Assembly: GCA_963802745.1 (NCBI GenBank)
Contig: CAWDKL010000016.1
Location: 19,665-83,664 of the forward strand
Reading direction: 5' to 3'
Source: JAJPKK01 sp963802745
Lineage (GTDB): Bacteria > Pseudomonadota > Alphaproteobacteria > Rhizobiales > Xanthobacteraceae
DNA length: 64,000 nucleotides
Every line of letters starts with the position of its first letter. Positions within the stretch are counted from its first letter, which is position 1. Shown here piece after piece: positions 54,530-62,907 of the stretch. A program made the position numbers and the translations under genes. The notes under the pieces are model-generated. The model was not told the DNA's origin and ran no database searches. It was given only the letters and a program-made list of their open reading frames with translations.

Positions 54530-55187
54530 ATGTCGATTCTGCAACCGATAGATTTGGATTTTTCAAAAGCGGAGACTGAATTATCTGAATTCAGAGCGTT
54601 CCTTCAATCAAACAGTACATTTTCGGAGACCGAGGTCGTGGGGCAATTGAAATCGAGAGTGAAATCTGTCTTGTTTGTTAGGATCGATGATCGCTGGAGT
54701 CCCAAGACCCGATCGATATAGGTTCGAGTTTTCAATACTTGGAGTATTTAGGGCGGACCTTGTTGTCGGAAATTCCCAACAGAACCGATTTGCGTTGGTT
54801 GAATTTGAGGGAGGGGAAAAGGGAAGTATTTTTTCTCAGAAAAGGATAAATCGGTTGCGGCCGTGGTCGCGTCAACTTGAGAACGGTTTTAGCCAGCTGG
54901 TCAACTGGGCCTGGACAAAGCATGAGGCCGGCAACACTGAAATCTTCCGAAATAGCTTCGGCTCCGACCAAATCTCGGCAATCTTCGTACTGGTTTGCGG
55001 CAGAGACCAGCTGATGGACCCGACCGACCGGAAACGTTTTTATTGGCGAAGAGATCATGTCCAGCTAAGCGGAACTCCGGCGACTTGCCTGACCTATGAC
55101 GATCTGCTCCTGTTCTTCGAAGCCACCGTCGAGGCAATTCGATCCTACGGCAGTAGAACGCCGTCCGACAGGGCCGCGCCGCTTTGA
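54530..55187 (+). pseudogene. Shedu-type (DUF4263) anti-phage nuclease-like protein, one frameshift
   Basis: A DUF4263 protein, the domain of Shedu (SduA) defence proteins with a PD-(D/E)XK-type nuclease fold. Signals are RYRFEFSILGVFRADLVVGN (catalytic Asp strand), FALVEFEGGEKGSIF (E-x-E in place of the usual E-x-K), RQLENGFSQLVNWAW, AIFVLVCGRDQLMDPTDRKR and CLTYDDLLLFFE. The N-terminal part (54530-54673) is in another frame: one extra T in TTGTTTGTT (54674-54676) separates it. Deleting it gives 218 residues. Without repair only a 63-residue peptide would be made from 54530. It lies between the IS200 patch and carA in visibly more AT-rich DNA, pointing to transfer. Confidence 0.7.
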
Positions 55188-55232
55188 CGGCGGCTGCGGG
55201 CGCCGTTATCAAGGCGGCGCAAAGGATGTCCC

Positions 55233-56456
55233 ATGACACAATCCGACAACGCCATCTCGGCCGCCGCACCGGCTGCGACCTGGACTGCCACTTGGGCGGA
55301 GCCCGTTCCCACCGCGCTGCTGGTGCTGGCCGACGGCACCGTGCTGGAGGGCGAAGGATTCGGCGCGACCGGTTCGGCGATCGGCGAGGTGTGCTTCAAC
55401 ACCGCCATGACGGGTTACCAGGAAATCCTCACCGATCCGTCCTATGCGGGGCAGATCATCACGTTCACGTTCCCGCACATCGGCAATGTCGGCACCAATG
55501 ACGACGATATCGAGACCGTCAATCTCGCCGCCACGCCCGGCGCCCGCGGCGTCATCCTGCACTCCGCCATCACGCAGCCGTCGAATTACCGCGCCCGCCG
55601 CCATCTCGACCAGTGGCTTGCGTCGCGCGGCATCATCGGCCTGGCCGGCATAGATACCCGCGCGCTCACCGGCCTGGTGCGCCGCGACGGCATGCCCAAT
55701 GCGGTGATCGCCCACACCCCCGACGGCCGGTTCGACCGCGATGCGCTCACGGCACAGGCGCGTGCCTGGCCGGGCCTGGTGGGCATGGATCTCGTGCCGA
55801 TGGTGACCTCCGCCCAGCGCTTCACCTGGGACGAAACGCCGTGGCGGTGGGATGCCGGCTACAGCCGCCAGGAATTGCCGGAATTCAGCGTGGTCGCCAT
55901 CGATTACGGCATCAAGCGCAACATTTTGCGGCTGCTCGCCGGTACCGGCTGCCGGGTCACGGTGGTTCCCGCGACTACGCCGGCGGAAGATATTTTGGCA
56001 CTCAGGCCGGACGGGGTGTTCCTGTCCAACGGACCGGGCGATCCGGCGGCGACCGGTGCTTACGCGGTGCCGGTGATCCGGGCGGTGATCGACGCGGGGC
56101 TGCCCACCTTCGGCATCTGCCTCGGCCATCAGATGCTCGGCATCGCGGTCGGCGGCAGAACCATGAAGATGCACCAGGGCCATCACGGCGCCAACCATCC
56201 GGTCAAGGACCTCACCACCGGCAAGGTGGAGATCACGTCGATGAACCACGGCTTCGCGGTCGACCGCGCAAGCCTGCCGGATCATGTAACGGAGACCCAC
56301 GTGTCGCTGTTCGACGGCTCCAATTGCGGCATCGCGCTGAAGGGGGCCCCGGTGTTCTCGGTGCAGTACCACCCGGAAGCCTCGCCCGGCCCGCGCGACA
56401 GCCATTATTTGTTCGGCCGCTTCGCCGACCTCATGCGCGCACGGAGGCGGGCGTGA
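55233..56456 (+). CDS. carA: Carbamoyl-phosphate synthase small (glutaminase) subunit
   Basis: A 407-residue subunit that releases ammonia from glutamine for carbamoyl phosphate, feeding arginine and pyrimidine synthesis. The N-terminal domain has FNTAMTGYQEILTDPSYAGQ and ITFTFPHIGNVGTN; the class I glutaminase domain has VFLSNGPGDPAA, FGICLGHQMLGIA (nucleophile Cys), MNHGFAVD and VQYHPEASPGPRDS (catalytic His). ATG 55233 has AAAGGAT seven bases upstream. carB is not in the window. A repeat and a membrane glycosyltransferase-like gene follow. Confidence 0.96.
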   Translation: MTQSDNAISAAAPAATWTATWAEPVPTALLVLADGTVLEGEGFGATGSAIGEVCFNTAMTGYQEILTDPSYAGQIITFTFPHIGNVGTNDDDIETVNLAATPGARGVILHSAITQPSNYRARRHLDQWLASRGIIGLAGIDTRALTGLVRRDGMPNAVIAHTPDGRFDRDALTAQARAWPGLVGMDLVPMVTSAQRFTWDETPWRWDAGYSRQELPEFSVVAIDYGIKRNILRLLAGTGCRVTVVPATTPAEDILALRPDGVFLSNGPGDPAATGAYAVPVIRAVIDAGLPTFGICLGHQMLGIAVGGRTMKMHQGHHGANHPVKDLTTGKVEITSMNHGFAVDRASLPDHVTETHVSLFDGSNCGIALKGAPVFSVQYHPEASPGPRDSHYLFGRFADLMRARRRA

Positions 56457-56489
56457 TGGAATTCGGACCGGCGCGCCTGGGCCTGTGGC

Positions 56490-56531
56490 TGCCCCTCACC
56501 CCGGCCCTCTCCCCGCAAGCGGGGAGAGGGA
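56490..56531. repeat. Single palindrome unit before the GT39-like gene
   Basis: A unit reading CTCACCCCGGCCCTCTCCCC and GCGGGGAGAGGG around a short AA loop. Its purine-rich right arm (GGGGAGAGGGAGAGG) ends about nine bases before the ATG at 56545, so it may serve as the ribosome binding site, while the palindrome could also hide it. Confidence 0.7.
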
Positions 56532-56544
56532 GAGGCGGTCGCCC

Positions 56545-58122
56545 ATGAATGTGCCCGCCATGAACGTGCCCTCTTGGCTCAAGCCGGAAAACGGATGGGT
56601 CGGTGCGGCGCTCGGCACCTGGCTCGACTTCGCCAAGGGCGGGCTCGCGACCCGGTTCCTGCTGCTGTGGTTCGTGATCCTCTACACGGCGTTTCAGGTC
56701 GTCTCCTTTGCGTCGGTCGGGCTCAACGCCGGGGTCCTCGAAGTCTATGCGCTGGGCCAGCACCCGGCGGCTGGCTACATCCAGCAGGCGCCGCTCGCCG
56801 CCCTGATGACCGCCGGATGGTTCGCGGCATTTCCGCATACCGAATGGTCGTTTCACCTGCTGGCGATGGTCAATGCCGCGATCGGCCTGGTGGCGGTTGA
56901 CCGCATCGCGATCGGCTATGTGGAGGGCGACAAGCGCATCGCCGTGCTGCTCATGTTGCTGCTCACGCCGTTCTACCAGTTCCTCGGCCAGCGCTTCGGT
57001 CCCAACGCCACGATGCTGTCGCTGTGGCCGATCGCGACCCTGTGCTTCCTGCGCGCCTTCGCGACCCGCGATATGCGCTGGTCGGCGGCGGCCGGCGCCA
57101 CCGCGGCGCTCGCTTTGCTCGGGCGCTATTATGCGATCTTCCTGATCGCGGGCTTTGTCGCGGCGGCGCTGATGCACCCGGGGCGCCGAGGGTATCTGCG
57201 ATCCCCGTCGCCGTGGATCGCGCTTACGGCTTTCGCCGTGGTGCTGGCGCCGCATGTCCAGTGGGCGATGGCGGCGGGATTTTCACCGCTCGAAGCCGCG
57301 GAATGGCGCGCCGGCGGCGCCTTCGCCGCGGTGCTGTGGAAGGACGCGGTCTATGTGGCCGGGTCGATCGGCTATGTGGCCGTGGCGGTCGCGGTTTACT
57401 GGCTCGCGGTGCGCCCCGACCGGGCGACGTTGCGGGAGACCCTTTGGCCAGCGGACCCGGATGGACGCATGCTGATCGTGCTGCTTGCCGTCCCGCTCGT
57501 GCTGCCGGCCGTGGTGGCGCCGCTCACCGGCATGGCGCTGTCGCCGCTCTGGAGCATGGGTGGCTGGTTCCTGCTGCCGCTCGTGCTGCTGCGGCCCAAG
57601 GCAGCTGAACTCTCCCGCACCGCCGCCATCCGCATGACGGCGCTGATCGTGCTCATCACCATCGGCGCGCTCGCGATGGCGCCGTGGCTCGCCTGGCGCC
57701 GGCATACCGAGGGTACCGCGACAGGGCGGGAATATTTCCGGCAGGTGAGCGTGGAACTGACCAACGCCTGGCACCTCGGCACCGCGATGCCGCTACGGAT
57801 CGTGATGGGCGATCCGGCGCTCACCGCCGCGGTGGCGTTCTATAGCCCGGACCATCCGGATGCGATGGCGGGCTTCGATCTTGGCCCGGCGGTGCCGTGG
57901 ATCACCCCCGAGCGCCTTGCCGCGGAGGGCTGGGCCGCAATCTGCAGAGCCGACGACGAAGCGTGCACGCAAGGCGCGCGGAACCAGGCGGCGGGGCGGT
58001 CGGACGTCCAGTTCATCAACTTCGCCACCACCAACCGCTATCGCAACCAGCCCGGCAAGCTCGGCCGGTTCTTTTTCCTGCTGGCCGCGCCGCAATCGCG
58101 GCCGACGATCCAGATCCGGTGA
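56545..58122 (+). CDS. GT39/ArnT-like membrane glycosyltransferase
   Basis: A 525-residue multi-pass membrane protein resembling GT39/ArnT-type polyprenyl-sugar transferases. Ten or so hydrophobic helices are seen. The first periplasmic loop (LEVYALGQHPAAGYIQQAPL) is where these enzymes place their catalytic acidic residue, and FGPNATMLSLWPIATLCFLR and FAAFPHTEW-type loops follow (AAFPHTEWSF). A C-terminal soluble domain begins near residue 390. ATG 56545 is preferred over an upstream in-frame start inside the repeat. It follows carA closely, an arrangement I recall in related genomes. Sugar and acceptor unknown. Confidence 0.82.
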   Translation: MNVPAMNVPSWLKPENGWVGAALGTWLDFAKGGLATRFLLLWFVILYTAFQVVSFASVGLNAGVLEVYALGQHPAAGYIQQAPLAALMTAGWFAAFPHTEWSFHLLAMVNAAIGLVAVDRIAIGYVEGDKRIAVLLMLLLTPFYQFLGQRFGPNATMLSLWPIATLCFLRAFATRDMRWSAAAGATAALALLGRYYAIFLIAGFVAAALMHPGRRGYLRSPSPWIALTAFAVVLAPHVQWAMAAGFSPLEAAEWRAGGAFAAVLWKDAVYVAGSIGYVAVAVAVYWLAVRPDRATLRETLWPADPDGRMLIVLLAVPLVLPAVVAPLTGMALSPLWSMGGWFLLPLVLLRPKAAELSRTAAIRMTALIVLITIGALAMAPWLAWRRHTEGTATGREYFRQVSVELTNAWHLGTAMPLRIVMGDPALTAAVAFYSPDHPDAMAGFDLGPAVPWITPERLAAEGWAAICRADDEACTQGARNQAAGRSDVQFINFATTNRYRNQPGKLGRFFFLLAAPQSRPTIQIR

Positions 58123-58239
58123 TCCCCACCGACGTGCCGTGCGTTTGCCGATCCGCTGCAACGCCGGCGCGGCGTTGATCTATAAGGACCTACGGTCCTC
58201 CCTCTTCCCCATAACCCGTTTTCGTGCTATGTTTTTCAC

Positions 58240-58446
58240 ATGCCGAATGCTCTCATGCGCGACGCCATCATGCCTTCCGCGACACCCACCGAGGATGAAA
58301 TCGCCGCGTGGCAGGAATTGCCGCGCGACGAACAGGTGCGGCGCATGCGCCGGATTTTGACCTCGCCGGAGGCGTCAACGTCATGCACCGCGACGATGGC
58401 GGAGATTTGGGCGGAGATCGAATCCGACGCGACCGCCCATGGGTAG
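58240..58446 (+). CDS. Antitoxin of a ParE-type TA pair
   Basis: A 68-residue protein (ATPTEDEIAAWQELPRDEQV then MAEIWAEIESDATAHG) of a short antitoxin type regularly coded before ParE toxins. It overlaps the toxin start by eight bases, which fits a TA operon. ATG 58240, 58255 or 58270 are possible starts; none has a clear ribosome binding site. A small palindrome (AGGACCTACGGTCCT, about 58186-58200) just upstream may be an operator. Confidence 0.75.
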   Translation: MPNALMRDAIMPSATPTEDEIAAWQELPRDEQVRRMRRILTSPEASTSCTATMAEIWAEIESDATAHG

Positions 58447-58741
58447 CTACCGCCTGTCGCAGCAGGCGCGAAAGCAAATCCGAGACATCGGCCGTTTCAG
58501 CAAGCGCCGCTTCGGCGACTATGACGCCAGAGCCTACCATGCCGGCCTCGAACGCACATTTGGACTGCTTGCCGACTTTCCAAACATAGGGGTTGGGGCC
58601 GACGAACTGCTCACCGGTGCGAGACGGTTCCGGTTTCAATCGCACGTTATTTTCTACACGCAGATCGAGAACAGCGTCGACATTCTCAGTCTTGCCGTGT
58701 TTCACGCCGCCCAGAATCTGCGGCCCGATCTTTTTGACTAA
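58439..58741 (+). CDS. ParE-family toxin
   Basis: A 100-residue RelE/ParE-superfamily toxin: GSYRLSQQARKQIRDIGRFS and YHAGLERTFGLLADFPNIGV are the two N-terminal helices; RRFRFQSHVIFYTQIENSVD then ILSLAVFHAAQNLRPDLFD the beta core and tail. ParE proteins poison DNA gyrase. The gene overlaps the antitoxin by eight bases, ends near a repeat, and looks intact. Confidence 0.88.
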   Translation: MGSYRLSQQARKQIRDIGRFSKRRFGDYDARAYHAGLERTFGLLADFPNIGVGADELLTGARRFRFQSHVIFYTQIENSVDILSLAVFHAAQNLRPDLFD

Positions 58742-58765
58742 ACCGCAAGCGAGCGTCGCCCTCGG

Positions 58766-58830
58766 GTGGACAAAATCGCCGTGCTTCGACAGAGCGGATG
58801 CGCCGAAACCGGCCGCGATTTTGGCCGAGG
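58766..58830. repeat. GGACAAAATCGCC inverted repeat, copy 4
   Basis: ACAAAATCGCCGTGCTTCG and GGCCGCGATTTTGGCC are partially inverted arms. The inner sequence (CGGAGCGGATGCGCCGAAAC-like) resembles that of the copy at 4851-4890. It lies just after the ParE toxin. Confidence 0.5.
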
Positions 58831-58939
58831 CGGACATGAGCGGGCCTTGTCCGATTGAACCGGCGGCGCCCCCACGCTATGCCGGCTGCAGCGGCCGTGT
58901 CCTGCCGCCGTTCCACGTCCTCTCGCCCGAGCCGCCGCC

Positions 58940-59636
58940 ATGAAAGACTGGGTTGCGTATTACGACTCCGCCCATTCGATTTACGTGAATGCGCGCCACC
59001 ATGACGTGCATTATGCGCGGCTCGCCGAGGCCATCGTGCGGCATGTGCCGAGCCCATCCGCCGCGGTACTCGACTATGGCTGCGGCGAGGCGCTGCATGC
59101 CGACCGGATCGCGCAGGCGGCCGGGCGACTGGTGCTGGCGGAAGCCGGCCCCGCCGTGCGCTCCCGGCTGGCCGCGCGTTTTGGCGCCAATCCCAAGATC
59201 GCCGTGATGTTCAACCGACGAGGCCGCGGCGCAGCCCGACGAATTCTTCGACATGGTGATTTTCAACTCCGTGGCGCAATATCTTAGCCCTGAAGAATTC
59301 GACCGCACCGCCGCCGTGTTCCACCGCCTGCTCAAGCCCGGCGGGCTGTTCCTGGTCGGCGACGTGGTACCGCCCGACGGCTCGGCGGTCGCCGATGCCG
59401 TGGCGCTGCTGCGATTCGGCTGGCAGGACGGCTTCTTCCTGGCCGCCGTACAGGGGCTCGTCCGCACCTTTTTCTCCGACTACCGGCGTTTGCGCACCCA
59501 GGTGGGCCTCACCCGCTATAGCGAGCAGGCGATGGCCGAGAAGCTCACGACCGCGGGTTTTGCCGTCACCCGGGCGCCGGACAATCTCGGCCACCTGGCG
59601 AGCCGCATGACGTTTCTGGCGCGGAAGGTGCCATAG
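58940..59636 (+). pseudogene. Class I SAM-dependent methyltransferase, one frameshift
   Basis: A small methyltransferase. VLDYGCGEALHADRIAQAAG is the SAM-binding motif I, RLVLAEAGPAVRSRLAARFG motif II, FDMVIFNSVAQYLSPEEFDR motif IV and LLKPGGLFLVGDVVPP motif VI. One extra C at 59216, after AVMFN, shifts the frame; without it the sequence reads on through DEAAAQPDEFFDMVIFN. The corrected protein is 231 residues. The ATG at 58940 (MKDWVAYYDSAHSIYVN) is a plausible family start. The substrate is unknown; the nearby GT39-like and mannose genes hint at surface glycans. Confidence 0.82.
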
Positions 59637-59888
59637 CCGGGGAGAGACTGCCCGATTTCCGGCGGCGCTCCATCAGTCGGCATCTTCGGCCGTCGGGAAG
59701 CCATTGATTTTCGCCGCCAAGAGCCGATGAAGTGGGCGGTCGCTTTGCGCGGAAATCGCACCCAAGGACGATTGCCGCATAGGCACGGAAGCGGGTGCCC
59801 CGGCTGCGCAATGACCGGATGCATGATCGCAATCCGCTCTAAACCCTCTCCGGTCGGAGAGCCGACGGTTTGAACTGGGAGAAACGTG

Positions 59889-60170
59889 ATGTCTTTACGC
59901 AAGTTCGTTATCGAGCGGAACATCCCCGCGGTCGGAACGTTGGACCGCGAGCAATTACGCGGCGCGGCGGCAAAATCCAACGAGGTCTTGCGGCAGCTCG
60001 GACCTGATATCCAGTGGGTCGAAAGCTATGTGGCGGACGATAAGACCTTTTGCATCTATCTTGCCAAGGACGAGGCGATCATCCAGCGGCACGCCGAAAT
60101 CAGCGGCTTTCCGGCCACCAAAATCACCGAAGTGAAGAAGATGATCGACCCGACGACCGCTGCGGCCTGA
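59889..60170 (+). CDS. DUF4242 protein
   Basis: A 93-residue protein of the DUF4242 family (MSLRKFVIERNIPAVGTLDR, WVESYVADDKTFCIYLAKDE, ETIQRHAEISGFPATKITEV-like end). These are ferredoxin-fold proteins, some suggested to bind nickel; function unknown. ATG 59889 has GGGAGAAA six bases upstream, better than GTG 59886. It precedes the mannose gene by 56 bases on the same strand. Confidence 0.85.
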   Translation: MSLRKFVIERNIPAVGTLDREQLRGAAAKSNEVLRQLGPDIQWVESYVADDKTFCIYLAKDEAIIQRHAEISGFPATKITEVKKMIDPTTAAA

Positions 60171-60226
60171 CCGGCAACGCACGCGGCATTGCGTCATCCG
60201 CCCCCCGCCGACCGTATGGATTTCCG

Positions 60227-61657
60227 ATGACAGATCACTTGGTTACCCCGGTCATTCTGTGCGGCGGGGCGGGCACGCGGCTGTGGCCGGTGTCGCGCGA
60301 AAAAATGCCAAAACACTTCGTGCCGCTGTTCGGCCCGCTCACGACCTTCCAGCAGGTGTTGGACCGGGTCGCGGCCGGCGGCCTATTCGCGCCGCCCATC
60401 GTCGTCACCAATGCGGAGTTCCGCTTCGTCGCGGCCGAGCAGACCCGCGCGCGGAGCGTGACGGCGACCATCATCTTGGAACCGCAGCGCCGCGATTCCG
60501 CGGCCGCCATTGCGGCTGCCTGCGAGTTCGCGGTGCGCCGCGATCCGGCCGCCATCCTGCTCGTGGTGGCGGCCGACCATTTGATTCCGGATGCGGAGGA
60601 ATTCGCGGCGGCCTGCCGCACCGCATTGCCGGCCGCTGCCGCCGGCGCCATCGTCACCTTCGGGGTGGAGCCGACCTATCCGGCGACCAGCTACGGCTAC
60701 ATCCGGGCCAAGCCTGCGGTGGATGGCGACGCGGTGCGCGCGGTTGCGGCCTTCGTGGAAAAGCCCGACGAGGCGCGCGCCGCAACCTATGTGAAGGACG
60801 GCTATTTGTGGAACAGCGGCAACTTCATGTTCCGGGCCGACGCGATGCTGGCCGAACTGTCCCTGTTCGAACCGGCCATCCGGGCGGCCGCCAAGGGAGC
60901 CGTCGAAGCGATGGCGTCCGATCTCGACTTCTACCGGCTCGCCGAGGAGCCGTTCGCCCAGGCGCCGCGCAAATCGATCGACTACGCCGTGATGGAGCGT
61001 ACGGAGCATGCGGCGGTGCTGCCGGTCAGTTTCCGCTGGTCCGACATCGGCAGCTGGAAATCCGTCTGGGACGTTCAGCAGCATGACGCCGCCGGCAATG
61101 TGATCGAAGGGCCGGCCGAAGTGCTCGATACCCGTAACAGCCTCATACGCTCCGACGAAACGATTTTGACCACGGTGATCGGTCTCGACGATGTCGTGGT
61201 GGTGGCCACCGCCGACGCGGTGCTGGTGGTGGCGAAGCGCGATGCCGAGCGGGTCAAGGATCTGGTCGGGCAATTGAAGGCCCGCAATCGCAACGAAGCG
61301 CTGGAACACCGGCGGGTATACCGGCCGTGGGGGTTTTACCAGAGCGCGGACATGGGTGCGCGATACCAGGTCAAAAGGATTTGCGTAAACCCCGGCGGGC
61401 GCCTGTCGCTACAAAAGCATTTCCACCGCTCCGAACATTGGGTGGTGGTGCACGGTGTCGCCGAGGTGACGGTCGGCGACAGCGTCAAGCTCGTGCACGA
61501 GAACAAATCCGTCTATGTGCCGATCGGCGCGGTCCACCGCCTCGCCAATCCGGGAAAAATTCCCCTCGATCTGATCGAGGTGCAAGTGGGCAGCTATCTT
61601 GGGGAAGACGACATTATGCGGCTTGACGATGTCTATCACCGCACCAGCGCGGGGTGA
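60227..61657 (+). CDS. Mannose-1-phosphate guanylyltransferase/mannose-6-phosphate isomerase
   Basis: A 476-residue bifunctional enzyme of the AlgA/ManC/XanB type, making GDP-mannose for exopolysaccharide or LPS. The N-terminal nucleotidyltransferase has VILCGGAGTRLWPVSREKMP, VVAADHLIPD, GYIRAKPAVDGDAVRAVAAF, FVEKPDEARA and YLWNSGNFMFRAD. The C-terminal cupin isomerase has RRVYRPWGFYQSADMGARYQ, VKRICVNPGGRLSLQKHFHR (metal His) and SEHWVVVHGVAEVTVGD. ATG 60227 is the family start; no strong ribosome binding site is visible. Likely supplies a mannosyl donor to glycosyltransferases elsewhere. Confidence 0.95.
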   Translation: MTDHLVTPVILCGGAGTRLWPVSREKMPKHFVPLFGPLTTFQQVLDRVAAGGLFAPPIVVTNAEFRFVAAEQTRARSVTATIILEPQRRDSAAAIAAACEFAVRRDPAAILLVVAADHLIPDAEEFAAACRTALPAAAAGAIVTFGVEPTYPATSYGYIRAKPAVDGDAVRAVAAFVEKPDEARAATYVKDGYLWNSGNFMFRADAMLAELSLFEPAIRAAAKGAVEAMASDLDFYRLAEEPFAQAPRKSIDYAVMERTEHAAVLPVSFRWSDIGSWKSVWDVQQHDAAGNVIEGPAEVLDTRNSLIRSDETILTTVIGLDDVVVVATADAVLVVAKRDAERVKDLVGQLKARNRNEALEHRRVYRPWGFYQSADMGARYQVKRICVNPGGRLSLQKHFHRSEHWVVVHGVAEVTVGDSVKLVHENKSVYVPIGAVHRLANPGKIPLDLIEVQVGSYLGEDDIMRLDDVYHRTSAG

Positions 61658-61690
61658 CGTCGGGAGCGGCTATCGCGTCGGGTGAAAGCG

Positions 61691-61760
61691 GCGTAGGGCG
61701 GGCAAAATCGCGGTGGAGCGTGCCGCTGCGTTCGGGGAGGCGATGTTGCCCACCCGACGC
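61691..61760. repeat. GTAGGGCGGGCAAAATCGC inverted repeat, copy 5
   Basis: GTAGGGCGGGCAAAATCGC and GGCGATGTTGCCCACCCGAC are inverted ends around a 30-base loop. It sits between the convergent mannose enzyme and thioesterase genes and could act as a bidirectional transcript end. Confidence 0.6.
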
Positions 61761-61824
61761 CCCGGAGGGCCAAGAGCGGGCGGGACGCCCGCAGTCCGGC
61801 CGGAGCTTCTCACGGGTCGGGCGC

Positions 61825-62295
61825 TCATCCGGCCGGAGCGGGACCCGGCGCGGCCGGCGCCGAGGCCCGGATGCGGGCCGCGTGCTCGGGCGCGAACGGG
61901 CGCGGCTTGCGGGTCGCTTTGTCGATCAGCACCAAAACATTGCGCGCGGTGGCGACGCATTGGCCTTTGACGAATAGCGCCTGATCCATCTCGATCGAGG
62001 CGTTGCCGACCCGCGCGATTGCGGTGCCGATCTCGACATGGCCCGGCCAGTGCATTTCGCCGAGGAAATCGATCGCCAGATGCGCCAGCACGAAGCTCGC
62101 ACCCGGCACGATCAGGCCGTATTCCTCGCCATAGAGCACGATGACCCGGCCGGATTCGAAATAGGTCGCAAACACCGCATTGTTGATATGGTTCTGGCGG
62201 TCCAGATCGCCGAACCGGATGGTCTCGACGGTGCGGTGGGGAAAATCTTCCGGGCGGTATACCGGTCGGCGGCCGGGTGTCTTCGTGTCGGTCAC
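61825..62295 (-). CDS. Acyl-CoA thioesterase, 4HBT hot-dog fold
   Basis: A 156-residue thioesterase of the 4-hydroxybenzoyl-CoA type. RFGDLDRQNHINNAVFATYF is the active-site motif (the Asp-x-x-x-H-x-N region), followed by VLAHLAIDFLGEMHWPGHVE and CVATARNVLVLIDKATRKPR. Hot-dog enzymes hydrolyse small acyl-CoA esters. The C-terminus is alanine/proline rich. It ends near a repeat and is alone on its strand. Exact acyl group unknown. Confidence 0.9.
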   Translation of the reverse strand: MTDTKTPGRRPVYRPEDFPHRTVETIRFGDLDRQNHINNAVFATYFESGRVIVLYGEEYGLIVPGASFVLAHLAIDFLGEMHWPGHVEIGTAIARVGNASIEMDQALFVKGQCVATARNVLVLIDKATRKPRPFAPEHAARIRASAPAAPGPAPAG

Positions 62296-62415
62296 GGATC
62301 GAACTCCTCAAGGCCGCTTGCATTAGGGGAGCGGCCGAAAAACAAGTGCTTCAAACGCTGTCATGTCTAAGGCACAAGCGCGTGGAAATCGCGGCGCGGA
62401 GAGAGGGACGCGCAG

Positions 62416-62601
62416 CCCCCTCTCCCCATCGTCCTTCACGATGGGGAGAGGGTAGGGGTGAGGGGCAGGTACACGCACGGACGGGTGGATCCATCTTTTT
62501 TCTATAGCAGGGGGAATGCAACGGTGCCCCAGGTCCTCACGGGCACCTGCCCCTCACCCTAACCCTCTCCCCACGGCGTGAAGGACGCCGTGGGGAGAGG
62601 G
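62416..62601. repeat. Paired palindromic repeat (copy 3)
   Basis: Left unit 62416-62468 (CCCTCTCCCCATCGTCCTTC with GGGGAGAGGG and GGGGTGAGGGGCAGG) and right unit 62547-62601 in opposite orientation, ending GGACGCGTGCAT as does copy 1. It occupies part of the 612-base gap between the thioesterase and FNR genes; the remaining bases (62602-62907) hold no gene I can support. Confidence 0.8.
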
Positions 62602-62907
62602 GACGCGTGCATCCCAGGCGCCGTGCGAAGATGGATCGAGAGCGGAGCGATGACACCCAATTGAAGCGATCACTATGGGCAGGCCTTAGCGACCATGGGG
62701 GGATCCGCCAACGGGGAAAACGAACGTGCTGTCGGCCGCCACCCGAGGCAAGGTCGATGCCATGAATAGCGCCGCGGCGCGTGAAACATTCTTTCCGCCG
62801 TCACGGCGCTTGCTTTTTACGGCCAAAAGCGCTTTTTCCGCTTTCCGACCGGCTAAAGTCAGCCAATTCCCTGAAAATCCAGCGATGTTCCACGGCAAGT
62901 TTGAAGC
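62602..62907. other. Intergenic upstream of FNR, no gene seen
   Basis: About 305 bases. It includes the FNR promoter region; a GGCAAG about nine bases before the ATG at 62908 is a weak ribosome binding site. No coding frame resembles a known family. Confidence 0.45.
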
